From Victivallales bacterium (GTDB lineage Bacteria; Verrucomicrobiota; Lentisphaeria; Oligosphaerales; Lenti-02): a DNA stretch of 9,194 nt. Position numbers and translations under genes: made by a program. Shown here in pieces: positions 5,906-9,194 of the stretch. The DNA lies in contig JABGQJ010000278.1 of the NCBI GenBank assembly GCA_018648945.1, positions 1-9,194 of the forward strand, in the 5' to 3' direction. A model generated the notes under the pieces. It saw only the letters and a program-made list of their open reading frames with translations, had not been told where the DNA came from and did no database searches. Position 1 is the first letter of the stretch. Every line of letters starts with the position of its first letter.

Positions 5906-8302
5906 TCACTTGATGGGGCGGATCGAGAGGTCGTCGAGGTAGGCGGTCACGACGGCCGCGTTGGCGCTGTGGATCCAGATCTGCAACTGCTTGGTCTCTG
6001 CCGGTACGGTGAAGGGCATCTTGAAGGGGGTCCATTCCCCCGGTTTGCCTGATGCGGTGATGACCCCGCCCGACCATTTGTAGGAGCTAAGCATGTTCAG
6101 AACTTTGCGGTCCTCGCCGAGATAGCGGACGTAGACGCCGACCCCCTGGCCGGACTCGATGAAGACTTTGCCGGTCAGTTCGAAGGAGCGGGCACTGCCG
6201 ATATCCATGGGCGCCGAGGTGATATTGGACCCGTAGTCCTTCCGGGGATCCACGATCTTCAGCGAACGCGTGCCGCTGGCGGTCTGTTCCTCGCTCAGGC
6301 TTCCCATGCCGCCCGCCTTCAGGCGCCAGCCGTGCATGCCGAACTCGAAGTTGCCGTTGCGGACCAGATTGTCGGGATCATCTGCTGGGTGGTAGGGCTC
6401 GGTCCGGACCGTGATGCTGCCCGAGATCACCGGCTTGGTGAAGTCGATGCCCAGACGCCGCGGGGGTTGCCGCGTGTGGGTGTCCTCGTCCAGGATGGTT
6501 TCGCTGAGGGCAATCTCCCCGCCCTCGGAGGAGAGGGTTACCCGCGCCGTCGCCCGGTAGTCGAGGACGATGATCGTCCTGGGGTCGGGTTGCTGCCAGT
6601 CGCCGACGACGACGATGGCCGTCCCGAACTCCTGCGGGGAGGCGAACTCCACGCGGTCGGTTACGGTCAGTGATCCCAGCCCCTCGCGGGAGTACAGGAA
6701 CTCTCGCTGCAGACTCTTCAGATCCGGCACCGTGTAAGCCGAAGAAATGTCCAGAACCAAGCGGTCCTTGGTGTCCGAGAACTCGCTGGCCAGCACCTCG
6801 CCGACCGCCTCTCGACCGGTGCGCTGGAGAGTGTCTGCCACCTTCGGCACGGGGTGGCCGAAGGAGTTCAGCACCTTGCTTACGTACCGCTGCTTGCTGA
6901 AGGTCCGGGCCGTATAGACCTCGCTGCCGGGATCGAGCAGAACGGGGTCGCCGTCGAGAGCCACCACGTAGGAGCCCACATCGTTGTGGTTGTGGTGCTC
7001 GGCATTGTTGCCGCCTTTGAGGGCAACCCCCAGGCGGCACGTGCTGCCCTGTTTCGGCCGGGCGACGAGGATGCCGACCGACTCGAAGTAGTCGCGCAGC
7101 CCGCCGCCATCCACGATCTCCTCGGCCCGTGGCTGGGCGGTGGCGGCGTTCGGGAACGACCACATCATGGCCTGCACCAACGTGCCCGCCGGTGAAGTCA
7201 TGTCGTCGGTTTCCCACTCCCGCAGTCCCAGTCGGTAGCGACGATTGATGTACTGCATATACAGGCTCGACGGGCGGGCCGTGACCGAGCAGTCCGCAAA
7301 GGCGGGGCAGACCCCGTCCAGGATGCCGATCCGGGCACCGTAGAGAGCGGCCTGCTTCACGTGTTCGTCGGCCATCAGGTCGATCTTGCCGCCGGTTGCC
7401 TGCCAGGTTCCCTCGGCCAGGAGCAGGTAGTGGCCGAAGCCATAGCACCAGTACCCCACGCCCTCGGTGCAGTACCCGTCCTCGGGGAAGCCAGCCAGGA
7501 AGCTCTTCGAGTACAGCTCGCCACAGGCCACGAAGAAGGCGCGGCCCGCGCTGGACGGCAGGAGGCACAGCGCCGAGTTCACCACGTTGGCCAGGCAGAC
7601 CGCGTTCCAGTTGTTGGTCGTGCGCATCCACCAATCGGCCGAGCGCTTGCCCAACGCCATGTCGCGGAAGGGAGAGAAGATGCGCTGCTCGAGCTGCTCG
7701 TGGATCAGGGCCCGCGTCTTGGTCGGCAGGCGGTCGGCCAGCAGCACCTCAGCCATGGCCAGGTTGATTGCCACGCCGGAAGAGGCGAGGTCGATCTCGA
7801 CGATCTTGCCCTCGAAATTGAGCAGTTTGCGGTCATGGGCAGGCATGACCCAGGTGGGTTCGGCACAAACCGCCTGGATGGCCTCGACCAAGGGCTTGAT
7901 GAACCGTCCCTTGTTCTCGACGCACTCCGCGAGCACGCACGCGGGGATGCGATTGCGGCGCTCGGCCGCCACCCGCTGCCAACGGGTTCGGTTGCCCGTG
8001 CGCGAGAAGTCGAGGTACAGGTCATCCGGCTGCTCGGGCAGTGGCTTCGCCAGAGCTCTCTCACCAGCCTCCACGACTCGGGCATAGGCCGGGTGGCTGG
8101 CCAATCGCCTCCACTGTTCGCGGTCGCCGATCGCGGCCCCGAACCCCTGTGGTGCGGGCGCGAGCATCTGGGAGATTTCGCCGATGCGCTGGGGAGACGG
8201 TGGCGGGACGGTGGCACCACCAGCCGGTTGCGTTGCCGCGAAGCCCAGGCCACAGCACCAAGTCAGCCCCCAGAGGGAGAAGGGGGAACGTATCGGCTTC
8301 AT
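5906..8302 (-). CDS. Secreted heparinase II/III-family polysaccharide lyase with C-terminal carbohydrate-binding-like domain
   Basis: The 798-residue protein has an N-terminal export signal (basic MKPIR, hydrophobic core about 7-24, likely cleavage near Ala30). An alpha/alpha-toroid domain follows (about 50-390), containing TTNNWNAVC at 228-236 and GYCTEGVGYWCYGFGHY at 276-292. Next is the heparinase II/III beta-sandwich with HHNHNDVGSYV at 436-446, a GDPVLLDPGS strand (451-460) and NSFGHPVP at 479-486. Lyases of this family cut uronic-acid glycosidic bonds by beta-elimination using Tyr/His residues. Tyr284 or Tyr287 and His436-His439 are candidates by motif, not proven. Residues about 646-798 (from NLVRNGNFEFGMHGW) look like a CBM4/9-type jelly-roll. 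WCCG at 15-18 is not a proper lipobox because Trp precedes the Cys. ATG 8302 is chosen since AGGA lies 8 nt before it; ATGs at 8308 and 8311 are too close to that site. It is the first gene of the coupled operon. The family is firm; the substrate (heparin-like, alginate-like or other) is not determinable. Confidence 0.92.
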   Translation of the reverse strand: MKPIRSPFSLWGLTWCCGLGFAATQPAGGATVPPPSPQRIGEISQMLAPAPQGFGAAIGDREQWRRLASHPAYARVVEAGERALAKPLPEQPDDLYLDFSRTGNRTRWQRVAAERRNRIPACVLAECVENKGRFIKPLVEAIQAVCAEPTWVMPAHDRKLLNFEGKIVEIDLASSGVAINLAMAEVLLADRLPTKTRALIHEQLEQRIFSPFRDMALGKRSADWWMRTTNNWNAVCLANVVNSALCLLPSSAGRAFFVACGELYSKSFLAGFPEDGYCTEGVGYWCYGFGHYLLLAEGTWQATGGKIDLMADEHVKQAALYGARIGILDGVCPAFADCSVTARPSSLYMQYINRRYRLGLREWETDDMTSPAGTLVQAMMWSFPNAATAQPRAEEIVDGGGLRDYFESVGILVARPKQGSTCRLGVALKGGNNAEHHNHNDVGSYVVALDGDPVLLDPGSEVYTARTFSKQRYVSKVLNSFGHPVPKVADTLQRTGREAVGEVLASEFSDTKDRLVLDISSAYTVPDLKSLQREFLYSREGLGSLTVTDRVEFASPQEFGTAIVVVGDWQQPDPRTIIVLDYRATARVTLSSEGGEIALSETILDEDTHTRQPPRRLGIDFTKPVISGSITVRTEPYHPADDPDNLVRNGNFEFGMHGWRLKAGGMGSLSEEQTASGTRSLKIVDPRKDYGSNITSAPMDIGSARSFELTGKVFIESGQGVGVYVRYLGEDRKVLNMLSSYKWSGGVITASGKPGEWTPFKMPFTVPAETKQLQIWIHSANAAVVTAYLDDLSIRPIK

Positions 8303-8310
8303 TGGCATCA

Positions 8311-8314
8311 TCCT
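8311..8314 (-). promoter_or_regulatory. Shine-Dalgarno deciding the heparinase start
   Basis: AGGA on the minus strand stands 8 nt before the ATG at 8302-8300. In-frame ATGs at 8311 and 8308 overlap or abut it and so cannot use it. The open frame runs further to 8440, but those 46 codons (rich in Pro, Ser, Arg) precede a good signal peptide and are unlikely to be translated. Confidence 0.6.
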
Positions 8315-8350
8315 GCAAGTGCGTGAACGGAGTCCTTCGAGCAGGAAGGC

Positions 8351-8379
8351 AATATGTCGGGCAAGGAGGGGACGCACAA
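8351..8379 (-). promoter_or_regulatory. Weak candidate promoter for the heparinase-DUF502-URO-D operon
   Basis: On the minus strand, TTGTGC (8379-8374) and CATATT (8356-8351) are separated by 17 bases. Only 3 of 6 and 4 of 6 positions match the sigma70 consensus. It is the most AT-rich spot between the terminator-like hairpin at 8446-8510 and the start codon, about 48 bases before the ATG, which is a sensible position. The evidence is weak. Confidence 0.22.
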
Positions 8380-8437
8380 GCTCAGGCGGGGAGGAAGCGA
8401 CGGCGGATGGGCCTCTTGGAGGACCGGAAATCGAGGG

Positions 8438-8510
8438 CAAAAAGAAGCTCCGGCAGGGAAGGGAAGAGAGAAGGGAGGAAGGAGGGAGGGAGGAGGAACC
8501 TGCCGGAGCT
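8438..8510 (-). terminator. 12-bp stem with all-pyrimidine loop (minus strand) followed by a T-tract
   Basis: AGCTCCGGCAGG at 8446-8457 pairs perfectly with CCTGCCGGAGCT at 8499-8510. Read on the minus strand, the stem is followed at once by TTCTTTTTG (8446-8438), as in a Rho-independent terminator. On the plus strand the stem is followed by A-rich sequence, so only minus-strand termination is suggested. The loop is 41 nt, far longer than usual, and consists wholly of purines on the plus strand (pyrimidines in the predicted RNA). It could end a transcript coming from the unassigned region to the right, or act as a leader attenuator upstream of the heparinase operon. Pairing and T-tract are seen directly; function is inferred. 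Confidence 0.5.
8455..8498. repeat. 44-base uninterrupted purine tract with an internal mirror repeat
   Basis: All 44 bases on the plus strand are A or G. Positions 8460-8476 are a perfect 17-base mirror repeat centred on 8468. Such homopurine mirror sequences can form intramolecular triplex (H-DNA) under negative supercoiling. Four GGG runs (8461, 8473, 8484, 8488) give only a poor G-quadruplex pattern because two loops are 8-9 nt long. The tract is exactly the loop of the flanking 12-bp inverted repeat. Confidence 0.8.
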
Positions 8511-8920
8511 AAAAATTGTGAGCAGTCTGGGTTACTCGTTGGTCAGTGGTGCTCTCGTCTGTTAGTATTTGTTCGCATGTTCTTGCCAGTGTGTTGGCTG
8601 ACATTGGTAACAATACCGCGTGTTCGTCGCCGTGCAATGGATAGTGGAGGTGGTTCTACACGTTTTCTCCCATGGCCTGCCCCGCACAGCCGATCTCGTC
8701 GGGCGAGCACTCCGCCAGTTTGGCCAGTTGGGCAGTGGTCCGGCGAGTGCGGCAGCGCGACATACTGTACTTTCGGGTAGGATTGGCTATTCAGTGGCTG
8801 GCAGTTGGTTCCGCATTCAGAGGCGAGTCCCATGGCACCGTGGCGGTGGCAGTCTTGATGGCTACACGGTGCGTTCGGCAGGCAGGCACCCCAGAGAGAA
8901 TCGCAGTGTGCTGTTGCTGG
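8511..8920. other. Unassigned region without a recognised gene
   Basis: No reading frame here looks like protein. The frames open on both strands translate to Arg/Ser/Pro/His-rich sequence without a fold, signal peptide or recognisable family. A minus-strand frame at 8543-9016 (157 codons) crosses the repeat and has no convincing ribosome site or domain. The stretch 8555-8610 is the least GC-rich part of the window and could hold promoters on either strand, but I find no box pair good enough to call. It may be intergenic DNA, a non-coding RNA gene read on the minus strand toward the terminator-like hairpin, or a decayed gene. Confidence 0.5.
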
Positions 8921-8984
8921 CCGTCTTTTTTTCGACCTTCGCGTAAGAATGGGCGATTTCATGCGTACAAGGAGGTAAGAAGGT
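8921..8984. repeat. 64-bp dispersed repeat, copy A
   Basis: It aligns without gaps to 9131-9194 with about 48 of 64 identical bases. The offset is exactly 210 bases. The best conserved blocks are GCGTaAGAAT (8941-8950), GCGTACAAGG (8963-8972) and the end AAGAAGGT (8977-8984). Most differences are transitions, which suggests an old duplication. It lies in non-coding DNA. Confidence 0.7.
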
Positions 8985-9020
8985 AGCAAGGTGTCCCGCA
9001 CCGGGGAACCTGCCATTGCC

Positions 9021-9051
9021 CTTCCCCAGGGGCGTCACTCCCCTGGGGAAG
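9021..9051. other. Perfect 12-bp hairpin with 7-nt loop
   Basis: CTTCCCCAGGGG (9021-9032) and CCCCTGGGGAAG (9040-9051) are exact reverse complements around the loop CGTCACT. Neither strand has an immediate T-tract; on the plus strand TTTT occurs 10 bases after the stem. It lies midway between the two 64-bp repeats. It could be a terminator lacking a U-tract, a protein-binding palindrome, or a stem of a structured RNA. An alternative weaker pairing of GGGGAA (9003-9008) with TTCCCC (9022-9027) would compete with it. Confidence 0.6.
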
Positions 9052-9066
9052 AGGCTCCCATTTTGC

Positions 9067-9140
9067 AGAGGGAGCGAGAAAGCGGGGGGAGAAGCCGCGA
9101 GTGCTACCTTCGTCAGCAGCTTGTCTCGCTCCCTCTCTTT
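9067..9140 (+). other. 13-bp inverted repeat followed by T-rich sequence
   Basis: AGAGGGAGCGAGA (9067-9079) is the exact reverse complement of TCTCGCTCCCTCT (9124-9136). The loop is 44 nt. On the plus strand the second arm is followed by CTTTT, so it resembles a long-loop terminator there. The second arm overlaps the start of repeat copy B. The resemblance to the 8446-8510 stem (12 bp, 41-nt loop, T-rich 3' flank) is notable, although the orientation is opposite. Confidence 0.45.
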
Positions 9141-9194
9141 TCTGATTTTCGCGTGAGAATTGGTGGTTCTGCGCGTACAAGGTGGCAAGAAGGT
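9131..9194. repeat. 64-bp dispersed repeat, copy B (reaches the window edge)
   Basis: This is the second copy of the element at 8921-8984, in the same orientation and 210 bp away. Shared blocks are GCGTgAGAAT (9151-9160), GCGTACAAGG (9173-9182) and AAGAAGGT (9187-9194). The window ends inside or at the end of this copy, so more copies may follow. The block with TTCGCGTGAGAA recalls a family of intergenic repeats common in Planctomycetota, Verrucomicrobiota and Chloroflexota, whose spurious translation contains SRKDAK-like peptides (here FSRENQK). That comparison is from memory and uncertain. Confidence 0.65.

Noticed and set aside
5901..6077. Upstream extension of the DUF502 frame to 6077
   Set aside because: The additional 59 codons overlap the heparinase 3' coding region, are Arg/Pro/Gln-rich, and precede the conserved DUF502 N-terminus at ATG 5900.
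6378..7634. Minus-strand 418-codon frame inside the heparinase gene
   Set aside because: Another frame of the same strand; it is Arg/Gly-rich and motif-free, while the main frame carries the conserved lyase motifs.
7361..8326. Plus-strand open frame of 321 codons opposite the heparinase gene
   Set aside because: It lies antisense to a gene with clear family motifs, and its translation shows no domain. Long antisense frames are expected in GC-rich coding DNA.
8461..8490. G-quadruplex pattern in the purine tract
   Set aside because: Two of three loops are 8-9 nt long, so a stable quadruplex is doubtful; the mirror-repeat/triplex reading fits better.
8963..8992. Resemblance of the GTACAAGG...AAGAAGGTAGC segment to the 3' end of 16S rRNA
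   Set aside because: Only a short word resembles the AACAAGGTA segment; the surrounding 16S sequence is absent.
8543..9016. Minus-strand 157-codon frame upstream of the heparinase gene
   Set aside because: No ribosome site, no domain, no signal peptide; it crosses repeat copy A and has the composition of random translated DNA.
8862..9188. Minus-strand 108-codon frame through both 64-bp repeats, with similar peptides at both ends
   Set aside because: The similarity follows from the DNA repeat. Changes include many radical substitutions, and the middle section spells a hairpin. I therefore treat it as non-coding, though a dN/dS test would settle it.
8921..9194. CRISPR array
   Set aside because: Only two copies, 64 bp long, 75% identical and with 146 bp between them; this is not the short identical repeats with 30-40 bp spacers expected of CRISPR.

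Overview
The window is a GC-rich bacterial fragment. Its four confident genes all lie on the minus strand, so they read from right to left, and a roughly 890-base stretch without a recognised gene sits at the right end. No rRNA, tRNA, integrase, transposase or CRISPR array is visible, so the taxonomic guess rests on gene content. A secreted heparinase II/III-like polysaccharide lyase, a divergent uroporphyrinogen-decarboxylase-fold protein without heme genes nearby, and a very large FHA/transmembrane/WD40 protein suggest Planctomycetota, Lentisphaerota, Armatimonadota or a related environmental lineage. This is inference, not proof.

In transcription order, the right-hand region (about 8303-9194) comes first. 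It holds two diverged copies of a 64-bp element spaced exactly 210 bp apart, a perfect 12-bp hairpin between them, a 13-bp inverted repeat, and a 12-bp stem with an all-purine 41-nt loop that reads as a terminator-like structure on the minus strand. A secreted heparinase II/III-family protein (5906-8302) follows, with a C-terminal carbohydrate-binding-like beta-sandwich. Five bases later comes a DUF502 two-helix membrane protein (5217-5900). Its last 8 bases overlap the start of a URO-D-superfamily protein (4133-5224), whose Shine-Dalgarno lies inside the DUF502 gene. These three genes are very probably one translationally coupled operon.

After a 210-bp gap with a reasonable sigma70-like promoter comes a 1273-residue protein (101-3922). 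It has a canonical phosphothreonine-binding FHA domain, one transmembrane helix, and about 20 WD40-type blades predicted to lie outside the cytoplasm. The window ends 100 bases downstream with a GC-rich hairpin directly after its stop codon.

The heparinase probably cleaves a uronic-acid-containing polysaccharide outside the cytoplasm. The URO-D-like protein probably acts on a small molecule in the cytoplasm, but its substrate cannot be read from the sequence. DUF502 is a membrane protein of unknown function. The FHA-WD40 protein may link cytoplasmic Ser/Thr phosphorylation to an extracytoplasmic scaffold, but no kinase or phosphatase lies in the window. I see no clear defence or mobile system. 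The least explained parts are the repeat- and hairpin-rich region at the right end and the membrane-spanning FHA-WD40 architecture.
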